Shown here piece after piece: positions 18,745-27,919 of a stretch of DNA of 64,000 nucleotides; position 1 is the first letter of the stretch, and each line of letters starts with the position of its first letter. Below the pieces are notes generated by a model that was given only the letters and a program-made list of their open reading frames with translations, did not search any database and was not told the DNA's origin. The stretch lies in NCBI RefSeq assembly GCF_024721975.1, contig NZ_JANQBB010000001.1, forward strand, positions 124,001 to 188,000. Reading direction: 5' to 3'. Made by a program: the position numbers and the translations under genes. This stretch comes from Paenibacillus endoradicis. Its GTDB lineage: Bacteria; Bacillota; Bacilli; Paenibacillales; Paenibacillaceae.

Positions 18745-20066
18745 ATATGCGTCGTAGAGCCAATATTAGCCTGTTATTATTAGCGATTTTATTCGTTATT
18801 TCACTTATACTGAAATGGACGCTTGATCATCCTTGGTGGTGTGAAGCATTACTATTCATAGCAGAAGCTGGAATGGTAGGTGCATTAGCCGATTGGTTTG
18901 CCGTTTCTGCACTGTTCCGTCATCCACTTGGGATGAAATGGATTCCCCATACAGCGATAGTTCCCAAAAATCGTGATAAACTAATCGACGGTGTTGTATA
19001 TCTAGTTGAAGAACAGCTCTTGAACAAAGAAATGATCGAACAACAATTGAACAAGATGAAATTGTCAGAAATACTGATTTCATTTGTTGATCGTAAATGG
19101 GATAGTAAAAATTCAGAGCAATGGATTCAACGATTGCTTTCTAAAGTAGTTAGCTCTGTACAAAGTGAGAAGTTAGCAACTGGAGTAGCATCTAAAATTA
19201 ACGAGAAGATGGAGAGCGCTCCAGCATCTTCTTACATTGGTAAAGGACTTTCTTATGCGTTAGATAAGCAATATGATCAATTTATTATTGAGAAACTAAT
19301 TGAACTAGCCCAAGAAAGAGTTCAACAACCTGATGTAAAACCGGCAATAAAGGCTTTGCTAGAACAGGAAAAAGATAAAGCGTTAGAGAAAAACGGTGGT
19401 GGATGGTTAGCGAAAACGTTATTTTCTTTCGCAGAAGCAGCAAATGCGGTTAATTTTGATGATGCTGCTGATGTCCTATATCGTGATATCGTATTATTGC
19501 TAGTACAATTAAAAAATCCACAGCATGAACTGCGCGTTATGTTGTCGGAGCAATTACAAAATCTAGCCGAGCAACTTCAAGAAGCTGACCAAGATGTAGC
19601 AACGGTTATTGAACAATGGAAGCAACAATTACTGCAGGAAATAACGATTTCTCCACTGCTACAGCAATTAATTGCATACATTCAAAGTCAATTAAGTGGA
19701 GTAAATGAAGAACAAAAAGTACCATATCCTCAATTACAGAAATGGTTGACTAGATTAGTGAGATCATATTGGGAGTGGTTCAAATCCGATATACAATCAC
19801 AACAGTTAGTTGAATCGAAATTAAAGCATTTTCTAAGTCATCTCATTGAACATGAGCATGTTGTAATAGGGAAGATTGTACGATCAACATTAGATACCTT
19901 TTCTGAAGAGCGATTGGTTGAATTCGTGGAAGATAAAGTAGACATTGATTTACAACGAATCCGTGTCAACGGTGCATTAATTGGTGCATCCATAGGTGCA
20001 GTACTATACATGTTACTACATGGTGTATATGAACCACTCCTTAACTATATGGGTATTATTTCATAG
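18741..20066 (+). CDS. DUF445 membrane protein (second of a pair)
   Basis: A 441-residue paralogue of the preceding protein with the same plan: an N-terminal membrane region with GALADWFAVSALFRHPLG, the KNRDKLIDGVVYLVEEQLL stretch, a long helical middle and a C-terminal membrane helix. Translational coupling to its paralogue suggests the two form a heteromeric membrane assembly. Function unknown. Confidence 0.82.
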   Translation: MNMRRRANISLLLLAILFVISLILKWTLDHPWWCEALLFIAEAGMVGALADWFAVSALFRHPLGMKWIPHTAIVPKNRDKLIDGVVYLVEEQLLNKEMIEQQLNKMKLSEILISFVDRKWDSKNSEQWIQRLLSKVVSSVQSEKLATGVASKINEKMESAPASSYIGKGLSYALDKQYDQFIIEKLIELAQERVQQPDVKPAIKALLEQEKDKALEKNGGGWLAKTLFSFAEAANAVNFDDAADVLYRDIVLLLVQLKNPQHELRVMLSEQLQNLAEQLQEADQDVATVIEQWKQQLLQEITISPLLQQLIAYIQSQLSGVNEEQKVPYPQLQKWLTRLVRSYWEWFKSDIQSQQLVESKLKHFLSHLIEHEHVVIGKIVRSTLDTFSEERLVEFVEDKVDIDLQRIRVNGALIGASIGAVLYMLLHGVYEPLLNYMGIIS

Positions 20067-20116
20067 TCATATGCTCTGAACTATATTCATATTATGTTCT
20101 GTAAGGGGATGATGAT

Positions 20117-20464
20117 ATGAAAAGTGAAGTCAGCCGATATTATCAATTGAAACAAAAGCAAAAGTTAATTGAACAAGAATTGGCTCAATTGAAAGAACAG
20201 ATATTGGCTAAAATGACGGAAGAAGATAGCAGAGAGCAGATTGTCGGTAGCTATAAAGTGAAATTGGTTACATCTGAGCGAAAAGAATATCAGGAGAATT
20301 TACTATATAATGCGTTACCTGATCCAGAACTTTGGCGAATGTTATCTAAGCCCGATCAAGGCAAAATAACGGGACTCATTAAAGTCGGAGCTATTCAAGA
20401 AGATCAGCTTAAAGAGACCTATACAGTCCGTCAACAAATTGCATTGATCATTGATAAGAAGTAG
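20117..20464 (+). CDS. hypothetical protein with N-terminal coiled coil
   Basis: I do not recognise a family for this 115-residue protein. Residues 5-40 form a charged coiled coil rich in Gln, Lys and Glu, followed by a small alpha/beta region. The AAGGGGATGATGAT leader gives a plausible ribosome binding site. It is 50 bases after the DUF445 pair and before their shared terminator, so it is probably cotranscribed with them. Confidence 0.65.
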   Translation: MKSEVSRYYQLKQKQKLIEQELAQLKEQILAKMTEEDSREQIVGSYKVKLVTSERKEYQENLLYNALPDPELWRMLSKPDQGKITGLIKVGAIQEDQLKETYTVRQQIALIIDKK

Positions 20465-20492
20465 CCAACCAATTGCATAACAAAATACAATC

Positions 20493-20537
20493 AAAAGCGA
20501 GTCGAACGCGGTATATACCATGTTCAACTCGCTTTTT
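20493..20537 (+). terminator. rho-independent terminator
   Basis: AAAAGCGAGT pairs with ACTCGCTTTT (inner extension GAAC/GTTC), followed by a T run. It ends the DUF445 operon. Confidence 0.85.
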
Positions 20538-20685
20538 GACGTCGTTTTTGTGAGTACAGGGTAGAATAATGTTGGATCCGTGATGAAATTTGTTGGTTAA
20601 TTGCATACGTTTTTTACTATATTACAGACAACTTTCCATCCCTTCATAATTGAAATAAAGCATAAAATAAATTTATTAGATATTA

Positions 20686-20697
20686 GTAAGCGCTTAC
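20686..20697. promoter_or_regulatory. cre/LacI-type operator palindrome
   Basis: GTAAGCGCTTAC is a perfect 12-base palindrome with the central CG of CcpA cre sites and LacI-family operators. It lies about 150 bases upstream of a sugar ABC transporter operon, a sensible place for catabolite or substrate control. No adjacent LacI gene is seen. Confidence 0.5.
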
Positions 20698-20699
20698 GA

Positions 20700-20836
20700 A
20701 AGTGTAACAAATACTACTTTTCATCATCAGGGAAGTATGAAAATTAGCTCATGAAAAGTTTTAAGTAAATGCTTCCGAAGCTACTTTTCATCACCAAGGA
20801 AGTATGACAAGTAGTTATGAAAAGTTTTAGGAGGGT
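20700..20836 (+). repeat. leader hairpin repeat, two units
   Basis: Two similar units of about 65 bases each contain CTACTTTTCATCA, GGAAGTATGA and ATGAAAAGTTTTA; CTTTTCAT and ATGAAAAG can pair within each unit. The second unit runs straight into the AGGAGG ribosome binding site of the permease gene. Related units occur at 22725-22797 and 31020-31090. The 276 bases from the terminator at 20537 to this repeat and gene hold only this and the operator. Confidence 0.6.
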
Positions 20837-20840
20837 AACT

Positions 20841-21785
20841 ATGAATCCTGCACTTGAAAGTAAACCGGTTCGAAAAAAGTTTACAATAAGCACCAAATAT
20901 CGCTTATTGCTGTATGCGTCACCATTTTTAATATTAGTCTTTGTATTTAGCTATTTCCCTCTATACGGTTGGACGTATGCATTCTTCAATTATCGCGTCG
21001 GATTTCCGTTATTGGACACTGAGTTTGTTGGATTTAAATGGTTTACATCAATAATCAACAATGAATTTCAAGTGAAAGAAGTTACTAGAGTATTAAAGAA
21101 TACATTCGGTATTAGTACATTAGGACTTCTAACATCAATATTGCCTGTTATCTTCGCAGTATTGCTCGTTGAAATTAAGACGAATTGGTACAAGCGCGTT
21201 GTACAGACGTTAACGACATTACCTAACTTTATTAGCTGGGTACTTGTGTACGCGATTGCGTTCATGTTGTTTTCAGTAGATAACGGAATCGTTAATAAGT
21301 TAATGATTCAGTTAGGATTTCAAGAAAAAGCTATTAATTACTTAGCTTCTCCAGACTTCATTTGGATCAAGATGACACTCTGGAATATTTGGAAAACGCT
21401 AGGTTGGAGTGCAATACTCTATATCGCCGCTATTACTTCGATAGACCAAGAATTATACGATGCTGCAAAGGTTGATGGAGCGGGACGTTTCCGCTTAATG
21501 TGGCACATTACGTTACCTGGTGTGATGTCAACATTCTTCGTATTGTTATTGCTATCGATTGCAAACTTTATGAATAACGGTCTAGAGCAATACTTTGTCT
21601 TCCAAAACAGCTTGAATAAGGACTCGATAGAGGTTCTCGATTTGTACGTATATAACACAGGACTTGTCGGTTATAACTTCTCCTTTGCTACTGCTGTTAG
21701 TATGTTGAAATCATTTGTAAGTATATTCTTACTCTTTGTCGCGAATCAACTTTCGAAATGGGTAAGAGGGGAATCTGTTATCTAG
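20841..21785 (+). CDS. carbohydrate ABC transporter permease (LplB type)
   Basis: A 314-residue permease with six or so membrane spans and the EAA-loop variant YDAAKVDGAGRFRLMWHI near residue 205. The start is ATG 20841, directly behind AGGAGGGTAACT; an upstream ATG at 20817 lies inside the leader repeat and is not used. It is the first gene of a second sugar importer and carries no ATPase in its operon. Confidence 0.9.
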   Translation: MNPALESKPVRKKFTISTKYRLLLYASPFLILVFVFSYFPLYGWTYAFFNYRVGFPLLDTEFVGFKWFTSIINNEFQVKEVTRVLKNTFGISTLGLLTSILPVIFAVLLVEIKTNWYKRVVQTLTTLPNFISWVLVYAIAFMLFSVDNGIVNKLMIQLGFQEKAINYLASPDFIWIKMTLWNIWKTLGWSAILYIAAITSIDQELYDAAKVDGAGRFRLMWHITLPGVMSTFFVLLLLSIANFMNNGLEQYFVFQNSLNKDSIEVLDLYVYNTGLVGYNFSFATAVSMLKSFVSIFLLFVANQLSKWVRGESVI

Positions 21786-21815
21786 TTCAATCATTGTAGG
21801 AGAGGAGAACATCGT

Positions 21816-22712
21816 ATGACTCAACGACGTAGCTTTGCTGATAGATTGTTTCAAGTTTTGAATTACTCAGGATTCGGAATAATAACGATCATTTGTATAT
21901 TCCCATTTTATTATTTGTTCATTCAGACAATAAGTGATAATGCACTCAGTGCTAATGGGTCTGTAACTTTCTTCCCTAAAGGAATACATTTCTCGAATTA
22001 TATTCAGGTATTGCAAGTAAAGGGCTTATCACATGCTGCATTAGTATCAGTAGGAAGAACGGTACTTGGAACAATTGGTACAGTAATTGGTTCGGCATTT
22101 CTAGGTTATATATTTACAAAACGTAAAATGGCTGGTCGCGTATTTTGGTACCGTTTCGTTATTGTAACAATGTATTTCAATGCAGGAATCATTCCTTGGT
22201 TTATCGTTATGATGAATTTGAACTTAACGAATAATTTTTGGGCGTATGTTCTTCCGGCAATCATCTCACCTTTCAACGTCATTCTAGTAAAAACATTTGT
22301 TGAATCTTTACCTGAAGCACTTGAAGAATCTGCTGAAATGGATGGTGCAGGTACATTTACACTGTTTACTCGCATCGTATTCCCACTTATTATGCCAATC
22401 GTTGCTACGATTGCAATATTCTCAGCAGTAAATCAGTGGAATTCATTCATGGATACAGTCTTCCTAATGACTAAAGATAAATACTACACATTGCAGTTTG
22501 TACTATATAAATATTTGAATGAATCGAATTCATTAGCAGCCATTATTAAATCAGGTCAAGGATTAGAAAACATTGATTTGTCGAAATTGCAAACGTCTAC
22601 ATCTGTTCGAACAACTGTAGCAATGATCGTAGTTACTCCAATTCTTGCAGTGTATCCATTCTTCCAACGTTATTTCGTAAAAGGAATTATGATCGGTGCA
22701 GTAAAAGGCTAA
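21816..22712 (+). CDS. carbohydrate ABC transporter permease (LplC type)
   Basis: The 298-residue partner permease has an N-terminal hydrophobic helix, six spans and the EAA-loop motif EESAEMDGAGTFTLFTRIV near 172. It ends in KGIMIGAVKG, the tail typical of this family. It follows AGGAGAGG. It sits 30 bases after the first permease. Confidence 0.9.
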   Translation: MTQRRSFADRLFQVLNYSGFGIITIICIFPFYYLFIQTISDNALSANGSVTFFPKGIHFSNYIQVLQVKGLSHAALVSVGRTVLGTIGTVIGSAFLGYIFTKRKMAGRVFWYRFVIVTMYFNAGIIPWFIVMMNLNLTNNFWAYVLPAIISPFNVILVKTFVESLPEALEESAEMDGAGTFTLFTRIVFPLIMPIVATIAIFSAVNQWNSFMDTVFLMTKDKYYTLQFVLYKYLNESNSLAAIIKSGQGLENIDLSKLQTSTSVRTTVAMIVVTPILAVYPFFQRYFVKGIMIGAVKG

Positions 22713-22724
22713 TTTATCATCGCT

Positions 22725-22797
22725 TACGAAGTAACTTTTTGATAAAAAAGTTTTAGCTAATGCTTACGAAGTAACTTTTCACAAAAAGTTTTGGGAG
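22725..22797 (+). repeat. leader hairpin repeat, two units
   Basis: Two units of GCTTACGAAGTAACTTTT followed by AAAAAGTTTT are arranged head to tail; each AACTTTT/AAAAGTT pair can form a hairpin. The second unit ends in GGGAGG. They lie between the permease genes and the binding-protein gene of the same operon. Confidence 0.65.
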
Positions 22798-22863
22798 GTG
22801 GTTTCCTCAGAGTGTAACGGTAATACCATTGTGAAGTTTAAAATAAGAAGGGAGTAACAAAAA

Positions 22864-24651
22864 ATGGTTAAAACAAAGAGATCATTAGTAACTCTTTTAG
22901 TATTTGTAATGTGTGTTTCATTATTAGCGGCATGTGGATCTAAAGGCAATGACCCGAAAACTACCCCTACTCCAGCTCCTAAGACTAGCAATGAAGGTAC
23001 TGATGTAGTTGAGCCTGTTACACGTGATGAAATTACAATTGATATTTTCTCTATGCTTTCTAATTTCTCAGGTGAGCAAACAGGTTGGTTTGCACATGTA
23101 GTCAAAGAAAAATTCAATATCAATATTAATATTATCGCATCTAACCTTGAAGGTGGAGGAGATACGAAATTCCAAACGATGATGGCCGGTGGCGATCTTG
23201 GTGATCTAGTTGTATTCGGTGATACTGATGCAAAGTACACTGATGCGATCGCAGCAGGTATGTTACTTGACTGGAACAAAGATGGTTTAGTAGATCAATA
23301 CGGTAAAAACTTACTACAAAATGCACCAAAAGCACTTGAGAAAAACACAGCACAATTTGGTGGAGGTACTGCTATTTATGGCGTTGGTAATGATGTAGGT
23401 CCTGATACAGCTGGTCCTTCTGAAGCACAAGAGCTTAACTACCACCCTAACCTTCGCTGGGATCTTTATGAAGCGATAGGTAAACCAGCAATCAAAACAA
23501 TGGAAGATTACCTTCCAGTTCTAAAAGCAATGCAAGAGGCTCAACCAGAAAGTGATAGCGGTAAACCAACTTATGCATTCTCTATGTGGGGTGACTGGGA
23601 TGGTAACATGATGATGAACACTAAAGCTTGGGCAGGTATGCATGGTTTTGAAGAAGGCGATGGATTCAATCCAGGTGGTTTCACTTTAGTATCTGCGGAT
23701 ACAGAAGAAGTTCAATCAATCCTTGATGAGAACAGCTATTACATGAGAGGATTAAAACTTTACTTTGATGCCAATCAAATGGGCTTAGTTGATCCTGATT
23801 CAATTACGCAAAACTTTGGTGATGCTGTAAATAAAATGACTGATGGTCAAGTTCTATTCTCATGGTTCTCTTGGTTTGATGATGCTTACAATACACCTGA
23901 ACGTACTGCAGAAGGTAAAGGTTTCCACCTTGTACCATTCGATGAAGCAAGATCGTTCTCATATGGATTTAATCCATATGGTGGTAATCGTGTATATGCA
24001 ATTGGTTCCAAAACGGAACATCCTGATCGTGTAATGGAACTAATTGATTGGTTGTACACTCCGGAAGGAACTCTAACTGCGAACTATGGTCCTGAAGGCA
24101 TGGCGTGGGAACTTGTAGATGGAAAACCAGTATTGACTGCTCTTGGGTTAGAAGCGTTCCCATCTAATAAAACTGCAATTCCTGCAGAATTTGGTGGCGG
24201 TGTTTGGGATGATGGACGTAACCAAATTAATAATACAACATTCAAAACAAGTATGATTAATCCTGAGAATGGTGATCCATACGATTACAGTCTATGGACA
24301 TCTACTCTAGCGAAAGCTCCAACGAAATTAGATGAAAATTGGAGAGCAGCTATGGGAGCTAATACAGCGGTTGAATGGTTTGTGAAAAACAATAAAATCG
24401 CAGTACAAAAAGCTATCTTTACAGGTAAACCTTATGTAGAGATGAGCGATGATCTGAAACAAAAACAAGGTCAAGTCGCTGCTGTAATTAAAGAGTATTC
24501 ATGGAAATTAATCTATGCTAACGATCAAGCACAATTCGACAAGTTGAAAGAAGAAATGATCAATAAAGCAAAAGGTCTAGGCTATGATGAAGTTGTTGCA
24601 TTCAATAAAGAGCAACATAAAGTAGTATTCGAAGCTCGCAAATCTTCTTAA
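22864..24651 (+). CDS. extracellular solute-binding lipoprotein (sugar ABC transporter)
   Basis: This 595-residue lipoprotein has the signal peptide lipobox LLAAC (Cys24), a Thr/Pro-rich linker of about 25 residues, then a large binding fold. Its size and sequence fit the LplA-like binding proteins of Paenibacillus. It is the receptor of the importer whose permeases lie upstream, and it has a strong separate GAAGGGAG ribosome binding site. A terminator follows, so the regulatory genes downstream have their own promoter. Confidence 0.87.
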   Translation: MVKTKRSLVTLLVFVMCVSLLAACGSKGNDPKTTPTPAPKTSNEGTDVVEPVTRDEITIDIFSMLSNFSGEQTGWFAHVVKEKFNININIIASNLEGGGDTKFQTMMAGGDLGDLVVFGDTDAKYTDAIAAGMLLDWNKDGLVDQYGKNLLQNAPKALEKNTAQFGGGTAIYGVGNDVGPDTAGPSEAQELNYHPNLRWDLYEAIGKPAIKTMEDYLPVLKAMQEAQPESDSGKPTYAFSMWGDWDGNMMMNTKAWAGMHGFEEGDGFNPGGFTLVSADTEEVQSILDENSYYMRGLKLYFDANQMGLVDPDSITQNFGDAVNKMTDGQVLFSWFSWFDDAYNTPERTAEGKGFHLVPFDEARSFSYGFNPYGGNRVYAIGSKTEHPDRVMELIDWLYTPEGTLTANYGPEGMAWELVDGKPVLTALGLEAFPSNKTAIPAEFGGGVWDDGRNQINNTTFKTSMINPENGDPYDYSLWTSTLAKAPTKLDENWRAAMGANTAVEWFVKNNKIAVQKAIFTGKPYVEMSDDLKQKQGQVAAVIKEYSWKLIYANDQAQFDKLKEEMINKAKGLGYDEVVAFNKEQHKVVFEARKSS

Positions 24652-24670
24652 TTCATAAGTAAAGTATTAA

Positions 24671-24711
24671 TAAAGTAAGGAAACTATTAAATAGTTTCCT
24701 TACTTTATTTT
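24671..24711 (+). terminator. rho-independent terminator
   Basis: TAAAGTAAGGAAACTATT pairs with AATAGTTTCCTTACTTTA around a short loop and is followed by a T run. Confidence 0.85.
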
Positions 24712-24779
24712 AAACTGTTTCCATATTTCGCTATTTTGTTTACAATGTTAATAAAGTATATAAATGAGGTTGCTGATGC

Positions 24780-26531
24780 ATGAAGATCATCAATAGAATA
24801 CGGCAGTTGTTCAAACGGAGTACTTTGCGAAGAACGCTCGTTATTTATTTGTTAATTGCTTGTTTATGTCCACCTGCTTTATTAGCGGGTTATACTTATT
24901 CTGCCATGCACTCTATATTGAAACATAAAATATCAGCAGGTATTGAAGCGAGTTTGAAACAAGAAGCAATGGGAATAGAAAATCTACTAAGTAATATGGA
25001 TTTTGTATCGAAACAGTTTGCATTAGATGGTCAAACAGCTACTCGAGTCAATGAATATATCCAATCAGAGAAGTTAACTGAAAAAGCAAACCTCATTCAG
25101 TATATCGATGACACATTCAATGTTGTTAACTTTACAAATCCCAATATAGGTTTGATGGTGTATTACCATGAAAATATGGAAAAATCTATATTGTTTAATA
25201 ATTTAACTGTTAGAGATGATTTTAATATTGATAATCTACCGCTTTTTATCAGATACAATGGTACCGCTTACTTTGGTCCTCATACTACACAATACAAAAA
25301 TAATGAAAACATTGTGTTTTCATCAATCCGTGAAGTGAAAACGAGCAGTGAAAATTCAATCTATATTTACTTAGAATCAAATTATAATATGTTCCGGAAA
25401 ATGATGAACAGTAATTGGTACGCTATGCCCGTTCATCATTACTTAATCTCTGAGCAAAATGAAGTAATCTACGCGGATGTTGGTGATCCTCCTTTTGCAC
25501 CTGAATCATTGAATTGGCAAATGGTCGACAATGGACTCGAACAGCTCGAAGGAAATTATGTGTTTGGCTACGAGAGTATTCAAGGCTGGAAGCTTGTCAT
25601 AGCAGTACAAAAGGGCGAATACAATCATGAAATTAATGAGTGGTTATGGCGTATGATTGCCTTAGTGCTAGGTTCACTCGTGTTAGCATTTATTATAGCG
25701 ATGATGATATGGCGTAAAGTCTATGGTTCCTTAAGGCGTGTTAATTTAGAAATTGTTCGTATGACAGGTGATCGCGAAGCACCTGTTAAAAATATAGGAA
25801 TTGAAGAATTTGATTCTTTACTCAATAATTTTGGTGTTATGAAGCGAACGGTAAATGAACTAATTGCAGAGGTTTCCTTGAACGAACGTAAGAAATCTCA
25901 ATTAGAAATAGAGAAGTTACTAAGTCAGATCAATCCACATTTTCTACACAATACGTTAAATACTGTTCAATGGATAGCCCGAGCCAACGAGCAGGATGAC
26001 ATTGATAGAATAGTTACTTTGCTTGTGAAAGTCTTACATTACAATATGGGTAAAGGAAGTCTTATCGTAACGATTTCAGAAGAATTAGCTGCATTACAAA
26101 ACTACATTGATCTACATTATATTCGTTATGAAGATGAACTACAGTTTGTCATTGATGTAGATGACAGATTGAAATCTATTTCAGTTCCGAGATTTTTACT
26201 ACAACCGATGGTTGAGAATGCAATTTATCATGGTAGAAGTGATGGTACTAGTCTAATCTCTATCTCAATCATTCAGAATTCTGATACGACTTTAAAGTTA
26301 GAAGTTAGAGATAATGGTCCAGGTGTAGACGAGTTGACGATACAACAAATATTAGAACGTAGATATGAAAGCTCATCTATCGGAATGGGTATCGGACTTA
26401 GTTATGTACAACGCTTATTAGAACGTTTCTATGGTGACTCAAGTTATCTCGAAATTGAAAGTGAAATTGGAGTAGGTACATGTCTATCCGTCATTATTCC
26501 ATTAACTCTAGAGGAGGAACGTTATGATTAA
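24780..26531 (+). CDS. YesM-type sensor histidine kinase
   Basis: A 583-residue membrane kinase. A first helix (about 19-40) and a second (about 292-312) enclose an external sensor of about 250 residues. HAMP-like and linker regions lead to the LytS/YesM-type phosphoacceptor QINPHFLHNTLN (His near 385), then an ATP-binding domain with LLQPMVENAIYHG and DNGPGVD. It overlaps its AraC-type regulator by 8 bases. Kinases of this group usually control the neighbouring sugar transporter. Confidence 0.88.
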   Translation: MKIINRIRQLFKRSTLRRTLVIYLLIACLCPPALLAGYTYSAMHSILKHKISAGIEASLKQEAMGIENLLSNMDFVSKQFALDGQTATRVNEYIQSEKLTEKANLIQYIDDTFNVVNFTNPNIGLMVYYHENMEKSILFNNLTVRDDFNIDNLPLFIRYNGTAYFGPHTTQYKNNENIVFSSIREVKTSSENSIYIYLESNYNMFRKMMNSNWYAMPVHHYLISEQNEVIYADVGDPPFAPESLNWQMVDNGLEQLEGNYVFGYESIQGWKLVIAVQKGEYNHEINEWLWRMIALVLGSLVLAFIIAMMIWRKVYGSLRRVNLEIVRMTGDREAPVKNIGIEEFDSLLNNFGVMKRTVNELIAEVSLNERKKSQLEIEKLLSQINPHFLHNTLNTVQWIARANEQDDIDRIVTLLVKVLHYNMGKGSLIVTISEELAALQNYIDLHYIRYEDELQFVIDVDDRLKSISVPRFLLQPMVENAIYHGRSDGTSLISISIIQNSDTTLKLEVRDNGPGVDELTIQQILERRYESSSIGMGIGLSYVQRLLERFYGDSSYLEIESEIGVGTCLSVIIPLTLEEERYD

Positions 26532-27915
26532 CGCACTTGTTGTTGATGATGAGCGAATGGTTCGAAAAGGATTACTATCATTAACTGATTGGCAGCAATA
26601 TGGCATTTCGTTCATTGGTGAAGCGAAAGATGGTATACAAGCACTTCAGTTCCTTTCAAAACATCATGTTGATGTTATGTTTGTAGATATAACGATGCCT
26701 ATCATGAATGGGTTTGAGTTAATGAAGCGGGTACAAGAGCAACATTCGGAAGTTCAATTTGTAATATTAACTTGTCATCATGAATTTAATTATGTTCAAG
26801 AAGCACTTCAGATTGGAGCTATTGATTATATCGTAAAAACATTACTCAATAGAGATAATGTAGATGAAACGGTTACGCGAATTTTATCTCGATTAAAACG
26901 AGATAAAGAAAAGAAAATTCAAGAACAAACCAATTTTTATCAGGGCGGAGTTTACTTGTTGTTGAAAGGAACAACAAAGGTTGATAGTTATTATATGAAA
27001 GAGCAACTACCTTCAAGTTTATCGTATAACGAGATAACTAAGCGCTTATTACAGATTGAAGGTAATAACACAAAGGAAATCGTCGAACTAGAACGAGCAA
27101 ATATATTGCAATATGCATCTCTAATCACTATTGATAATTGTGATCAGCGGTATCATGTTGATGTTGAACATTGGCTAAAAACCGGATTTTTGAATTTTTA
27201 TTTTTATGCATCAACTGATGATTATCTGGTAATCAGTGAAACCGAACTAGATCAATTGTTATCACAACAAGATGATGTGATCCGAGAACAACAATTGAAG
27301 CAATGGAACGATGAGAAAGTCCAATATAGATGGTTACTATACCCCCAAGAATGGATGCGTTGGCAGCGGACTACACTTAATATACAACCAGACCCCCAAT
27401 TACTCATTCAATTGGCGGAGGATCTTTATACTCAGCTTGTTCAAACAATGAAATGGCAAGATGATGATCCCGAGTCACCTCTGCCTGTTCCAGATCTATC
27501 TCAATGGATCAAAATAGAACAGTGGTTGTTACAATTATCACTACAATTACGAGGTAGAATGACTGATTTGACCTTATCTCATGACGTTGTGATCTGTATG
27601 ATAAAAGCCATTCAATATATGCATAATCAGATTGGGTCTGAATTGAATCAGAATGATATAGCATATCAAGTAGGAATGAGTAGAAGTTACTTTAGTCAGT
27701 GCTTTAAACGTTTTTTTGGTGTGTCATTTGGGGAAGTATTACGTCATCTACGCATTGAAACGGCCAAACAGTTACTACTTAATTCGCAATTTAGTATCTC
27801 AGAAATAGCAAATAAAATTGGCTTTGATGATCATAAATATTTTAGCCGCACGTTTAAAACTCAACTAGGGGTATATCCAACAGAATATCGTTCTTTGCAT
27901 TATGAGGTGAGGTGA
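26524..27915 (+). CDS. YesN-type response regulator (REC plus AraC DNA-binding domain)
   Basis: This 463-residue regulator has a receiver domain (VDDER at 7-11, phosphoacceptor Asp in FVDITMP near 55), a variable Gln-rich middle of about 220 residues and a C-terminal AraC double helix-turn-helix (about 365-460) with IAYQVGMSRSYFSQCFKRFF and SEIANKIGFDDHKYFSRTFK. It is paired with the upstream YesM-type kinase and probably activates the transporter operon. A third gene for a binding lipoprotein starts 4 bases later. Confidence 0.9.
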   Translation: MINALVVDDERMVRKGLLSLTDWQQYGISFIGEAKDGIQALQFLSKHHVDVMFVDITMPIMNGFELMKRVQEQHSEVQFVILTCHHEFNYVQEALQIGAIDYIVKTLLNRDNVDETVTRILSRLKRDKEKKIQEQTNFYQGGVYLLLKGTTKVDSYYMKEQLPSSLSYNEITKRLLQIEGNNTKEIVELERANILQYASLITIDNCDQRYHVDVEHWLKTGFLNFYFYASTDDYLVISETELDQLLSQQDDVIREQQLKQWNDEKVQYRWLLYPQEWMRWQRTTLNIQPDPQLLIQLAEDLYTQLVQTMKWQDDDPESPLPVPDLSQWIKIEQWLLQLSLQLRGRMTDLTLSHDVVICMIKAIQYMHNQIGSELNQNDIAYQVGMSRSYFSQCFKRFFGVSFGEVLRHLRIETAKQLLLNSQFSISEIANKIGFDDHKYFSRTFKTQLGVYPTEYRSLHYEVR

Positions 27916-27919
27916 TACA